Shown one piece after another: positions 8,155 to 17,728 of a stretch of DNA of 64,000 nucleotides. How positions within the stretch are numbered: the stretch's first letter is position 1; each line of letters starts with the position of its first letter. Made by a program: the position numbers and the translations under genes. The stretch spans positions 186,001 through 250,000 of the forward strand of contig DASUEU010000049.1 in the NCBI GenBank assembly GCA_036274895.1. Direction: 5' to 3'. Under the pieces are notes generated by a model that saw only the letters and a list, made by a program, of their open reading frames with translations, had not been told where the DNA came from and made no database searches. Source of the stretch: CALMKX01 sp036274895. Its GTDB lineage: Bacteria; Acidobacteriota; Thermoanaerobaculia; Multivoradales; SZUA-115.

Positions 8155-9831
8155 TCAGCGGCAGCCCTCGCCCTCGAGCATCGTCCAGGTTCGCCCCGCG
8201 GCGAGGCCCGAGCAGGTCTGGGCCTCGCCGCTCCCGGGCCACCGCACGGTGAGCCGCTCGACCCGCGGTTCCCCGGCCAGTCCGAAGACCAGCTCGGCCA
8301 CCCCTCCGGACAGGTAGCCGCGGCTGCGGCGCACCTCCCGCACCTGGCGCCGGCCCCTCGACTCCACCTCGACGCGGGCACCGAGCCCCTGGGCGTTGCC
8401 AGGGGATCGGGCCGCCAGGCGCACCTTGACCCAGCTCGAACCCGGCGCCGGCAGGTCGTTGCGCAGCAGCAGCGGCGAGGCCCCGTCGCGGATCACGGCG
8501 AGGTCCACGTCCCCGTCGCCGTCGAAGTCGGCGGGGGCGGCGCCGCGGGCGGCGATCGGCCGCTCGAAGGCTGGGCCCAGCCGTTCCGGCGCCTCCAGCA
8601 AGCGCCCCGCGCCGTCGTTCCACAGCAGCTGGAGGGGCTGCAGGTAGGTGGTGTTGGGGTCGAAGGCCTCGACACCCGGGTAGACGTGGCCGTTGGCGAG
8701 GAAGAGGTCGAGGTCACCGTCGAGGTCGAAGTCCTCGGCCAGGGCCGCCCAGCCGAGCTTCGGGAAGGAGGCGGCGGCCAGGCCGCTCCGGGCGCTCCAG
8801 TCGGTGAACTGGCCGGGCCCGTTGCGGCGGTAGAAGTTGTGGACGTCGTCCGAGAAGTTGGTCACCACCAGGTCCTCGTGCCCGTCGCCGTCGAGGTCGC
8901 CGGCTTCGATGCCCATGCCGGCCTGGGTGCCTCCCGAGGAGCTCAAGGCAATGCCGGCGAGCAGGCCGGACTCGGCGAAGGCGCCCGCGCCGGTGTTGAC
9001 GAAGAGGTGGTTGGGGCTTGAGTCGTTGGCCACGGCGAGGTCCGGGTCACCGTCCTCGTCGGCGTCGAGGGCCAGGGCCCCCAGGCCGAAGCCGAGGTGG
9101 CCGGAGATGCCGGCCCCGGAAGCGGCGCGGGAGAAGGAGCCCCGGCCGTCGTTCCAGAACAGCACGGCATCGAGCTGGGGGAAGCCCTTGGGTCCGCAGG
9201 TCACCGGCCGCCCCTTCCAGCGGCACTCACCCGTGGGGGGAGAAGCCTCGTCCAGGTAGCGGGTGACGAACAGGTCGAGGTCGCCGTCCCGGTCGAGGTC
9301 GGCCAGCACGGCCGCGGCCGAGAACCCTTCCTCGCCCACGCCGGCGGCCGCCGTGCCGTCCACGAAGCGGCCGTGTTGGTTGAGGAGCAGGCGGCTGCCG
9401 CCGGTGGCGGCGGTGACGTAGAGGTCCTCCCAGCCGTCGCCGTCCACGTCCCCCGCGACGCAGCCCACCCCCCAGGCCGGCGCCGTGGCGCCCAGGGGCG
9501 CGGCCTGCTCGCGGAAGCGCCCGCCCTCCTGGACCCACAGGCGCCAGGGCACCAGGTCGGGGTCGTCCGGCGCGTAGCGGGGACGCCAGGCGTGGGCGCC
9601 GTTCGGGGCGAAGAGGTCGAGGTCGCCGTCGCGGTCGTGGTCGAGCCAGCAGGCGCCCTGGCCGACGGTCTCGCGGATGTGGGCCTTGGCCGGCCCGCCC
9701 GAGTACACGGGCTCGGCCAGGCCGAGCCCGCCGCCCACCTCGACCATCCCCCCCGCCGGAGGGCGGGGAGAGCAGCCGAGGCTCAGGAGGGCGGCCAGGC
9801 CGAGCGTGCCCAGGCACTGCCGCGCCGTCAC
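8155..9831 (-). CDS. CRTAC1-type FG-GAP/VCBS repeat lipoprotein with ASPIC/UnbV C-terminus
   Basis: The 558 residues start with a lipoprotein signal (LLSLGC near residue 20). Repeated Ca-binding loops of the form DxDxDGxxDL follow, for example DHDRDGDLDLF, DVDGDGWEDLY and DFDLDGDLDLF, which build a seven-bladed FG-GAP propeller. The C-terminal part (LGARVEVES...VERLTVRWPGSGEAQ) matches the ASPIC/UnbV module of CRTAC1-like proteins. It is the last gene of a four-gene coupled operon: its GTG (9831-9829) overlaps the upstream TGA (9830-9828). An adhesion or surface-complex role is plausible; no enzymatic motif is seen. Confidence 0.88.
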   Translation of the reverse strand: MTARQCLGTLGLAALLSLGCSPRPPAGGMVEVGGGLGLAEPVYSGGPAKAHIRETVGQGACWLDHDRDGDLDLFAPNGAHAWRPRYAPDDPDLVPWRLWVQEGGRFREQAAPLGATAPAWGVGCVAGDVDGDGWEDLYVTAATGGSRLLLNQHGRFVDGTAAAGVGEEGFSAAAVLADLDRDGDLDLFVTRYLDEASPPTGECRWKGRPVTCGPKGFPQLDAVLFWNDGRGSFSRAASGAGISGHLGFGLGALALDADEDGDPDLAVANDSSPNHLFVNTGAGAFAESGLLAGIALSSSGGTQAGMGIEAGDLDGDGHEDLVVTNFSDDVHNFYRRNGPGQFTDWSARSGLAAASFPKLGWAALAEDFDLDGDLDLFLANGHVYPGVEAFDPNTTYLQPLQLLWNDGAGRLLEAPERLGPAFERPIAARGAAPADFDGDGDVDLAVIRDGASPLLLRNDLPAPGSSWVKVRLAARSPGNAQGLGARVEVESRGRRQVREVRRSRGYLSGGVAELVFGLAGEPRVERLTVRWPGSGEAQTCSGLAAGRTWTMLEGEGCR

Positions 9832-12800
9832 AGCCGGCGCACCAGCCAGATCACCACCAGCACCAGGACCACGACCAGCAGCAACCACAGCCAACAGCCG
9901 AGGCCCTTCTGCGGAGTGACCGGCCCGTCGTGCACGGTGTCCTTCTCGAGCACCACCCGCACCGGCGAGGTCGGGTCCAGCCCCGGCGGATAGGCGGCGC
10001 TGTAGCTGCCGTCCAGGTGGTCGGTCACCGGGAAGGCCGGGCCTCCCGGCTGGCGGACGACGATCTGGCCGCCGTAGCCCGGGCCGAGCAGGTTGCCCTC
10101 CCCGTCCCGAGGGGTGAAGGTGAGCACCCAGCCGCCGGCCCGCTGCACCCGCCTCACGTCGCTGCGCTCGGAGGAGAGGGGGCCGATGCGCACCACCACC
10201 GAGTGGGTCTCCTCGCGCACGAAGGCGTGGCCCGAGAGGGTGTGGCCGCGCATGCGGAAGTGGAAGCTCCAATGGCCGGGGACGGTCGGGGCCGCCAGCA
10301 GGCGAGCGAACCGCCCGTCACCGGCCGTGGTGTCGCCGTTCGAGCCGTCGTCCACCAGCTGGAAGCGGTCGACCAGGGGCACCAGTTTGGCAGCGAACAC
10401 CGGGTCGGTGAAGGCACCGAGGAGCCGGCGCTGGAAGGGGGTGGCCAGAGCGTCGGCGTCGAAGCCGCCGGTCGCGTTGTGCCGGCTCTGGGCCAGCAGC
10501 TCGCCCACCGAGGCCCCGGGCCGGCGCACGGTCACAGTCACCTCGTCCATCCAGCGCAGCGGAGCGTCGTGCTCGGTGGCGAAGGCGGTGAGGGTCAGCG
10601 GCACGCCGATCCTCGGGGCCCCCGGCACCACGAAGCGGTACTTCAAGCCGTGGCTGTCGACCAGGGCATGGACGCGCAGCGAGATCGGCACCAGCTTGCC
10701 GTGCGCCGCCACCCCGGGACGGTCGACCGGGCCCTGGCCGCCGGCACGCGGATGGCGCAGGCGCAGGACCCAGTTGCCGATCTCCCCCGGGTCGCCGGTT
10801 CGAGCGTCCAGGAAGCGGGTGACGATCCGCCAGCTGCCGGCCCCACGGCTGATCGGTGCCAGCGGCTCGGCCGAGCCGTCCGGTCGCAGCAGCTCGAGGT
10901 CCGGGGCCGGTTGGTTGACCGAGTCCCAGGACAGCACCACGGAGAGCTTGCTGGCCAGGGGGTCGACCGGGATGGTCAGCTCCACCGGCTTGGTGTCCAC
11001 CAGGTCAACCTGCTCTTCGAAGAGGTACTCCACGGTGTTGCCGCGCAGGGCCTGCACCAGGCTCTCGAGGAAGGCGCCCTCGAGCTGTCGAGCGTCGGTG
11101 ATGAAGTTGTGCTGACCGCTCTGCTGCGCCGCCAAGCGCTGGAGCAGGGTGTGCCAGCCGTCGCCGCCGCTCGCCGGCACCACGCCGATGCCCACCGTGT
11201 GCACGGTCAGGCGGTGGGGGGCGATCGGGAAGCCGGAGTAGAGGCCGGCGCCGATGGTGACGTTCGAGCCGCCGGTGACCTCCGGGTTCTCGGCCGAGGT
11301 CTGGTCACGCACTACCAGGTACTCCGGGTACTCCAGGTCCGGCACCAGCATCGGGCTGCGGTTCTGCATGCCGTTGCCGAACAGGATCACGTGGCGGTTG
11401 CGCGGGTGGGCCGGGTCGAAGAGCAGCTCCTGGGTCACCGGGTTCTTGAGCGGCGCCATCGCCGAGTGCAGGCCGGCGCCCATGGCCGTCCAACCGCCCG
11501 GCGGGCGGGCCAGCACGTCGGCCAGGATGGCCTGCCAGTGGTCCTGGAAGTCATGGAGCAGGCTGCCGCCGTAGAGCTGGGCACCATCGCCGAAATAGAC
11601 CACGCCGAGCTTGTCGTCCGGGTGGGCGTGGTCCTTCCAGGTCTCGAGGAAGAGCCGCACGGACTCCCGCAGCACCTGGATCTTGGGCGTGCCGGTCACC
11701 GGCGCCGGGTCGTTCATGCTGCCCGAGGTGTCCAGAACCAGCACCACGTCGACCGGCACCCGGGTGGGCATGGCCGTGGGCAGCGCGGGATCGCAGGGGT
11801 CCCCGACCAGGGTGGGGTGCCGATCGAGCTGGAACTCCTGCCAGTTCGAGAGGCCGTCGGTGTCCGGGTCGCCATTGAAGGAGTCATCCGCGCAGCCGGC
11901 GCCGCCCAGACCGTGCTCGGCTTCCCAGCCGTCGGAGAGCTGGTTGCCGTCAGTGTCAACGATCGCCTGCACCCGCGACAGCAGGTCCACCGGCGTCGAG
12001 CGGCCGGTCTGCTCCCAGACGCTGCGCAGCAGCGAGCCGCGGTTGAAGCCGCCGGCCGTCAGGGTGTTCGGGTTGTCCGCCTCCAGGGCCTCGACGTACT
12101 CGCGCGAGGCGGTCTGGTAGTAGAGGGTCATCCGCACCCGGTCGGTACCGGCCGGGACGGGGTATTGGAAGCGGTCCCAGTGCACCGGCGTGCCGCTCTC
12201 GACGTAGCCTCCCTGCCAGCCCGGTCCGCTGTAAGAGGCCGGGATCACCGGCGAGGCCCGCTTGGCGTCGAAGCCGGCGACCGTCCAGCCCTCGGGCGGG
12301 ATGCGGTTGTCCATCTTGACCTGGTTGTTGAGCACGAAGTGGAAGTCGGCGGGGCAGTCGGCCGGGTCCCCGGCCGTGCAGTCGCTCTTGTCCCAGTACA
12401 CCCGCCCTTCCCACACCTTGGTCGGCCGCGATGGGCCGGCGACGGTGGTGCCGGTGCCCGTGCCGTCGGTATAGCTGGTGACGTCCCAGGCCACGTGGGT
12501 GGTGGCAGGATCGACGTCCTGGTCGTGGTAGAGGGTGGCGGTCGGGGCGTGGTACTCCCCGGACTCGGCGAGGAGCGAGCCCGTGCCGTTCACGAACTTG
12601 ACGTTCATCCACATCCGGCGCCCTTCCGGATAGCCCGTGGGCAGCTTGTGGCCGGTGCGGTTGGTGAGCTTGAGGGCGAGGTTGGGCGAGGTGGCTTCCA
12701 CCTCGAGAGTGGCGCTGCGCTTCAGGGTGCGGCGGGCGCGCTCGGCGCCGGCGGTCAGGGCTGCGGTCTCGACGCCGGCGAAGGGGCTGCCGGTCGCCGG

Positions 12801-13931
12801 CGGATAGAGCCCTTCCACCGCCTGCTTGAAGGCCAGCTCGGCCCCCACGCAGCCGGCGCCCAGGGCCACGCAGGCGTCGTAGCGGTTCTTCATGTAGACG
12901 ATCGCCTGGGGCATCCAGACGTTGCCGCCGGTCAGGTCGTGGACGTGGACGTCGTTCAGGTGCGCCACTTCCGAGCCCTGCTCGCAGGCCTTGCCGAAGC
13001 CGATGCCGTTGTGCGGCCCGCTCATGTGGCAGGACTGGCAGTTGCCGGCCTCGCCGCGGGAGGCGTAGACGCTCTCGCTCCACTCCGACCAAGTGCGCTC
13101 GATGGGGAAACAGTCCTGGACGTCCTTCTCCCCCTTGCCCGGCCGGCAGTCCTTGGGGTTGCTGACGTCGTGGCAGGTGCCGCAGAGGTTGCTCGAGCGG
13201 TGGAAGTCCGAGTCGAAGACCGGATGGTCCAAGGCACCGGTGCCTACGGCGGACCAGTTGAGGGTGGATCCCACCAGCTGGGAGAGGTGGTCGGGGTAGG
13301 TCAGCTCGCTGCTGCCGTAGGGACCGCGGCGGGTCTGCTTCGAGTCCACCACGTACATGCCGTTGCCGAAGGTGGGGGGCAGCAGGTTGGCCGCACTGTG
13401 GGCGAAGAGGATGTTGGTGAAGTCCGGGTGGGCGGCCGGCGTCTGCGGGTCGATCATGCGGTGGCAGAAGTGGCACTGCACGCCGTAGAGGTCCTTCTCG
13501 ATGAACGACAGGCCGGTCGGGTCCGCCGAGCGGCCTTCCAGCCAGCCCACCGGGGAATGGCAGCGCAGGCACATGTCCGACATACCGTCGACGGCGGGCC
13601 TGATGGCGGCGTCGGCGTTGGCGAGGTCGAGCTGGGCATAGAAGAGAGGGTCTCGTGCCGCTTGGGCCATCATGCTGCCCTGCCAGCGCAGGTAGGGCTC
13701 TGCGGCGCCCTGGTCGTGGCAGGTGATGCAGGCCTGGCCGTAGGGCACCGCGCCCTGGGGCGGCACGAAGAGGTGGAGGATCTCCACCGGCACCCCCTCG
13801 CCGCTGCCCTGGGGCTGGCTGCCGGCGAGCTTGAAGTCAGCCGGGTCCGCTCCTGTCGAGAGGGCGACGAAGAACCCACCGACCGAGACCAGGACGAACA
13901 GAGCGGTGATCGCACGGGCGGGGGTCGCCAT
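9828..13931 (-). CDS. Multihaem c-type cytochrome fused to VWA domain, C-terminal membrane anchor
   Basis: This is a 1367-residue protein with an N-terminal signal/anchor helix (residues 5-25). Five CxxCH haem sites lie at about residues 68, 121, 153, 250 and 298, followed by NRTGHKLPTGYPEGRR, which is typical of cytochrome c554-like multihaem proteins. A Ca-binding DTDGNQLSDGWE-type segment is next. Then comes a VWA domain from about residue 728 with the MIDAS motif DTSGSM. A long beta-rich Ig-like region follows, and finally a hydrophobic helix and RRL tail. The start ATG shares one base with the stop of the previous gene (TGATG). The fusion implies an envelope electron carrier that also binds a partner through its VWA domain; that role is inference. 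Confidence 0.85.
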   Translation of the reverse strand: MATPARAITALFVLVSVGGFFVALSTGADPADFKLAGSQPQGSGEGVPVEILHLFVPPQGAVPYGQACITCHDQGAAEPYLRWQGSMMAQAARDPLFYAQLDLANADAAIRPAVDGMSDMCLRCHSPVGWLEGRSADPTGLSFIEKDLYGVQCHFCHRMIDPQTPAAHPDFTNILFAHSAANLLPPTFGNGMYVVDSKQTRRGPYGSSELTYPDHLSQLVGSTLNWSAVGTGALDHPVFDSDFHRSSNLCGTCHDVSNPKDCRPGKGEKDVQDCFPIERTWSEWSESVYASRGEAGNCQSCHMSGPHNGIGFGKACEQGSEVAHLNDVHVHDLTGGNVWMPQAIVYMKNRYDACVALGAGCVGAELAFKQAVEGLYPPATGSPFAGVETAALTAGAERARRTLKRSATLEVEATSPNLALKLTNRTGHKLPTGYPEGRRMWMNVKFVNGTGSLLAESGEYHAPTATLYHDQDVDPATTHVAWDVTSYTDGTGTGTTVAGPSRPTKVWEGRVYWDKSDCTAGDPADCPADFHFVLNNQVKMDNRIPPEGWTVAGFDAKRASPVIPASYSGPGWQGGYVESGTPVHWDRFQYPVPAGTDRVRMTLYYQTASREYVEALEADNPNTLTAGGFNRGSLLRSVWEQTGRSTPVDLLSRVQAIVDTDGNQLSDGWEAEHGLGGAGCADDSFNGDPDTDGLSNWQEFQLDRHPTLVGDPCDPALPTAMPTRVPVDVVLVLDTSGSMNDPAPVTGTPKIQVLRESVRLFLETWKDHAHPDDKLGVVYFGDGAQLYGGSLLHDFQDHWQAILADVLARPPGGWTAMGAGLHSAMAPLKNPVTQELLFDPAHPRNRHVILFGNGMQNRSPMLVPDLEYPEYLVVRDQTSAENPEVTGGSNVTIGAGLYSGFPIAPHRLTVHTVGIGVVPASGGDGWHTLLQRLAAQQSGQHNFITDARQLEGAFLESLVQALRGNTVEYLFEEQVDLVDTKPVELTIPVDPLASKLSVVLSWDSVNQPAPDLELLRPDGSAEPLAPISRGAGSWRIVTRFLDARTGDPGEIGNWVLRLRHPRAGGQGPVDRPGVAAHGKLVPISLRVHALVDSHGLKYRFVVPGAPRIGVPLTLTAFATEHDAPLRWMDEVTVTVRRPGASVGELLAQSRHNATGGFDADALATPFQRRLLGAFTDPVFAAKLVPLVDRFQLVDDGSNGDTTAGDGRFARLLAAPTVPGHWSFHFRMRGHTLSGHAFVREETHSVVVRIGPLSSERSDVRRVQRAGGWVLTFTPRDGEGNLLGPGYGGQIVVRQPGGPAFPVTDHLDGSYSAAYPPGLDPTSPVRVVLEKDTVHDGPVTPQKGLGCWLWLLLVVVLVLVVIWLVRRL

Positions 13932-16900
13932 CACGGACCTCTCTTTCGGAGCAGCCACCAGAGCAGCAGCAGGACGATCAGCACCACGAGCAGGACCAGC
14001 AGCCAGAACAGGCAGCCGCGCGAGGGCTCGCCGGAGCCGCCCGTCGAGGGCTCGGCGGGCGTGCCGCAGCCGAGCAAGCGGCCTTCCTCGGTGTCGGCGG
14101 CGAAGACCTGGATGGTCGGCTGGCGGCCGAGCGAGACGCCCCCCACCGCGGCCTTGAAGGCCAGGGTGCCGGCCTGGCGGGGCACGGAGAAGCGGCGCTC
14201 GTAGAGGCCGGCGGCCAGCTCCTTGACCGGCCCCTCCCAGGAGATGCCGGGGCCGCCACTCTGCTCGATGGTGACCGTGGCGCCGGAGATCGGGTTCTCG
14301 CCCGCATCGAGGGCGGTGACCAGCACGGCGTAGGTGGCCGGCAGGGTGGTGCACAGGATCTTCGGGCCGACCATCACGTCGATGCTCGAGCGGCCGGGGT
14401 CGAAGCCGCCGGCGACGATCGTGAAGGCGGCGCGGTTGCGCAGCCTCTCGAGGCCGACCCGGGCCCTCACCTCGCCTTCGCCGACGAGGGGCCCGGCCTT
14501 CACGGACTGGCTGTAGCGGCCGTCGCCGTGGTCGGTGACGGCTCCGACGGCCTCTCCGCCCCGCACCAGGAAGCGGACCTTGGCGCCGGGCAAGGGCGCA
14601 CCATCCCGCCGCTTGATCACCAGGGTCGCCACGGCGGCGTCCGTTCCACCGGCGGTCAGCCGGTTGCGGTCCAGGCTCAGCTCGGCGGTGCGCAGGTCGA
14701 GCTCCTCCGGCGTGGGCGTCGCGACGTGCACGGCGGACTGCCAGTGGCGCACGAAGGGCCGGCCGGCCGGGCCGTAGACGGTCGCCTGGACCTGGTAGCT
14801 GCCGGCCTCGATGGCCGGGCCGCAGTCGAAGCGCAGCCGCCCGCCGGCGTCTGCCACGGCGCTGGCGGCCTGGACCTGCTTGGCCGGGCTGATGCAGCGG
14901 ACCTCGCCTCGCGCCCCGGGGACGGCCGTGGCGCCGTCCAAGGCCTCGGCGGTCAACACCAGGTTCTCCCCCAGGTAGAAGCGGGGATGCTCGGCCTCAC
15001 CCACCAGCGTCAGCAGGCTCGAGGCCATGCCGGTCGCCTTGCGCGCTCCGAGGTCGCCGCCCCCCTTCCTCTCGACCACCCACAGGCCCGAGAGGGGGTC
15101 CTGGACGGTCACCGCCAGGGCCCGGCTCCAACGCCGCTGGCGCACCTTGGGGTTGTTGGACATCGGCACCTTGCGCCCGCTGGGGTCGGTGAGCTCCAGC
15201 TGCACCAGGCGGTCCGGGTTGCGCCAGCTCAGGGTGAAGCGCACCTCGCGGTCCGCGGGGTCGACCAGGAAGAGGTAGCGCTCGCCGGCCGTCTGGAGCA
15301 ATGGCGTCTCCACCGCCACCGCGCTGGCGACCTGCGGCGAGGCGAGGGACCTGCGGATCACTGGCGACTCGGCGAGCACCGTGAACAGCCCCTTGGCCCA
15401 GGCCAGCTCCGCCAGGGGCAGAAGCGGCTGCTTGCCGGTGGCGTCGCCCTCGATGTCGTCGTGGACCTCGCGCAGCACACTCTGCACGGTGGGGTAGTCC
15501 GAGCTGCGGCCGGCGAAGTAGAACTTGCCGCCGTTGGTGGCCAGGGCGGAGAGCATGCGGTCGTCCGTGCCGGTACCGAGCGCGATGGTGTAGAGCCGCA
15601 CGTGGGCGGGCAGGTCGGGGATCACCGCGTCCGGGTGGGGGGCCTGGTTCTGCTCACCGTCGGTGGCCAGCACCAGGATCTGCTCGCGGGGCAGGTTGGG
15701 GTTGGGCACCGGGGCGTCGGCGGCCATCTCCATGCCGGTCTTCAAGCCCCAGCCGATGGGGGTGCAGAAGCCCGAGCAGCCGCCGAGGGGGGTGGCCCGG
15801 ATGGTGTCCGCCAGGGTGAAGAAGCTCTGGTCCCCGACCTCCACCACCCGCTGGGCCTTGTTGGCGTTGTCCAGGGCGTTGGGGTTGTTGAAGTCGGTAC
15901 CGCTGTACTCGAAGGTGACGAAGCCCACGGCGTCGTCATCCCGGCGCTGGGTGCTGAAGGTGGCGAGCACGTTCTTGGCCGGCTCGAAGAAGTCGCGGCT
16001 GGCGTCCACCATGCTGCGGGTCTTGTCCAGGATGAACACCCAGTCCCGCGCCTGGCCGGGCTTCTGGAACAGGTCGCTGGTCCAAACGCCCATGCGGTGG
16101 AAGCCGCCGGTCAGGAGGTCGAGGTCCCCGTCGAGGTCGTAGTCGCCCGGGTGGACGGAGAGGCCGAAGTCCACGCTGCCAGGGGCCGGCACGACGCCGC
16201 CGGGGGAGCGCGACAGCCAGAAGTCGGAGGGCGTCGGGTCGAACCACATCTGGGCGCCCTGGCCCCCCTTGTTGATCAGCACCGGGCCGAAGCTGTTGTA
16301 ACGGTTGCCGAACATCAGGTCGAGGTCGCCGTCCCGGTCGAGGTCGCCGAGGGAGACGTCGTAGTCGTTTCCGGTCTCGGGGTAGCGGCTGTCGTCCAGC
16401 TCCACCAGGCGGGTGCCGGCGTCGTTCCAGAGGATCCGCCGGCGGGCCGTGGCGCCGTCCTGGGGAGCGGTGACGACCACGTCGTCGTCGCCGTCGCCGT
16501 CGAGGTCCGCGACCTTGAGGTCGCCGTTCTTGGCGGTGGCCGGCGCACCGCCTCCCGAGCTCTTCACCCAGTCTTCGTGGATGGTGTACTGCGGGATGCC
16601 GCCGTCGAGGCCGGAGAACAGCAGCACCACGTCCCCCTGGTTGCCGATCGACGGCATGATGATGTCCAGGCTGTCGTTGGCGTCGAGCTTGGCGAAGGCG
16701 CAGCCGCGGTTGTTGCGCACGCTGGTCTTGCACAGGGCGTGGGCGGAGCTGTCGGCGGGGTTGCAGGGATCGTCGTTGGCCAGCACGAAGTTGCCGGTGG
16801 TGTGCAGGCGGTTGAGCAGCAGGACGTTCTGGGAGGCCGAGGGGTCGTCCCCCCAGCTGCAGGCCAGGATGTCGGGCCGGCCGTCGCCGTCGGCGTCGCC

Positions 16901-17728
16901 GGTGTCGACTTCGCAGAGCCAGGTCGAGATGCCGCCCAGGGTGGCGAGGGCTGGCAGCTTCGCGAGGGTCTGATCGGTGAAGTGGCCGCTGCCGTCGTTG
17001 AGCAGCACCCGCAGGGGTGCGCTGTCGCGGTTGTCGCCGCGGATCAGGTCGACGTCGCCGTCCAGGTCCAGGTCCTCGAGGTCGGCGTCGTAGGTGCGGG
17101 AGTTGGCGGGCACGCCCGCCGGGGTCTGCTCATAGTTCGTGCCGGTCTGGTTGCAGAAGAACGAGGTCCCGGCGCAGTCGCGGGCCCCCGGCTTGCCGAG
17201 CTGGTTGATGTAGAGGCGGTCGTTGTTGTCGGCGCCGGAGCCCTCTCGGCTCACCGCCTCGAAGACGTCCAGGAAGCCGTCGCCGTCCACGTCACCGAAG
17301 TCCGAGTCTTTGAACGATGCCTCGGTGCTGCCGGCCGGCTGACCCGGCAGCTGGCCGCTGCTCTCGCGGATCAGGCTGAAGGGCAGGCTTCGCACCCAGA
17401 TGCGGCCGTCCGTGCCGGTGTTGGAGGTACCGTTGATGAGCACCTCCACGTCGTGCTGGCCGGCCGTCGCGGCCGCCGGCACCCGCACCCCCACCTTGGT
17501 GGCGGTCCAGGACTCGGCCCCTTGGTCGAGAGCCGGGCCGCCGCCGAAGGGGGTGAAGCGCACCACCACGGTGTCCCCCGGGGCGATGGCCACCCCGGCG
17601 ACCTCCACCGTGAAGTGGTCGCCCGGAGCGAGGTGGTAGGGGGCAACGTCGGAGATGGTGTGCGCCCACGCCAGCGGGGGAGCGAGGATGCACAGCAGGA
17701 CGCTCGAGGCGAGGATGCGGGCTCTCAT
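13931..17728 (-). CDS. Surface protein with FG-GAP repeats, VWA domain, Ig-like region and C-terminal membrane helix
   Basis: The 1265 residues begin with a signal peptide ending AWA near residue 22 and an IPT-like beta domain. FG-GAP/VCBS loops follow (DVDGDGFLDV, DLDLDGDVDL, DLDGDGDDDV, DYDLDGDLDL) at about residues 145-540. A VWA domain starts near residue 560 with a variant MIDAS DKTRSM (Thr in the position usually Ser). The rest is beta-rich, ending in a Trp/Leu/Val-rich helix and RKRGP. The end closely parallels that of the next gene (C-L/W-F/L-W-LL pattern), so the two are probably structural partners or paralogues. Its ATG overlaps the TPR gene stop as ATGA. Confidence 0.85.
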   Translation of the reverse strand: MRARILASSVLLCILAPPLAWAHTISDVAPYHLAPGDHFTVEVAGVAIAPGDTVVVRFTPFGGGPALDQGAESWTATKVGVRVPAAATAGQHDVEVLINGTSNTGTDGRIWVRSLPFSLIRESSGQLPGQPAGSTEASFKDSDFGDVDGDGFLDVFEAVSREGSGADNNDRLYINQLGKPGARDCAGTSFFCNQTGTNYEQTPAGVPANSRTYDADLEDLDLDGDVDLIRGDNRDSAPLRVLLNDGSGHFTDQTLAKLPALATLGGISTWLCEVDTGDADGDGRPDILACSWGDDPSASQNVLLLNRLHTTGNFVLANDDPCNPADSSAHALCKTSVRNNRGCAFAKLDANDSLDIIMPSIGNQGDVVLLFSGLDGGIPQYTIHEDWVKSSGGGAPATAKNGDLKVADLDGDGDDDVVVTAPQDGATARRRILWNDAGTRLVELDDSRYPETGNDYDVSLGDLDRDGDLDLMFGNRYNSFGPVLINKGGQGAQMWFDPTPSDFWLSRSPGGVVPAPGSVDFGLSVHPGDYDLDGDLDLLTGGFHRMGVWTSDLFQKPGQARDWVFILDKTRSMVDASRDFFEPAKNVLATFSTQRRDDDAVGFVTFEYSGTDFNNPNALDNANKAQRVVEVGDQSFFTLADTIRATPLGGCSGFCTPIGWGLKTGMEMAADAPVPNPNLPREQILVLATDGEQNQAPHPDAVIPDLPAHVRLYTIALGTGTDDRMLSALATNGGKFYFAGRSSDYPTVQSVLREVHDDIEGDATGKQPLLPLAELAWAKGLFTVLAESPVIRRSLASPQVASAVAVETPLLQTAGERYLFLVDPADREVRFTLSWRNPDRLVQLELTDPSGRKVPMSNNPKVRQRRWSRALAVTVQDPLSGLWVVERKGGGDLGARKATGMASSLLTLVGEAEHPRFYLGENLVLTAEALDGATAVPGARGEVRCISPAKQVQAASAVADAGGRLRFDCGPAIEAGSYQVQATVYGPAGRPFVRHWQSAVHVATPTPEELDLRTAELSLDRNRLTAGGTDAAVATLVIKRRDGAPLPGAKVRFLVRGGEAVGAVTDHGDGRYSQSVKAGPLVGEGEVRARVGLERLRNRAAFTIVAGGFDPGRSSIDVMVGPKILCTTLPATYAVLVTALDAGENPISGATVTIEQSGGPGISWEGPVKELAAGLYERRFSVPRQAGTLAFKAAVGGVSLGRQPTIQVFAADTEEGRLLGCGTPAEPSTGGSGEPSRGCLFWLLVLLVVLIVLLLLWWLLRKRGP

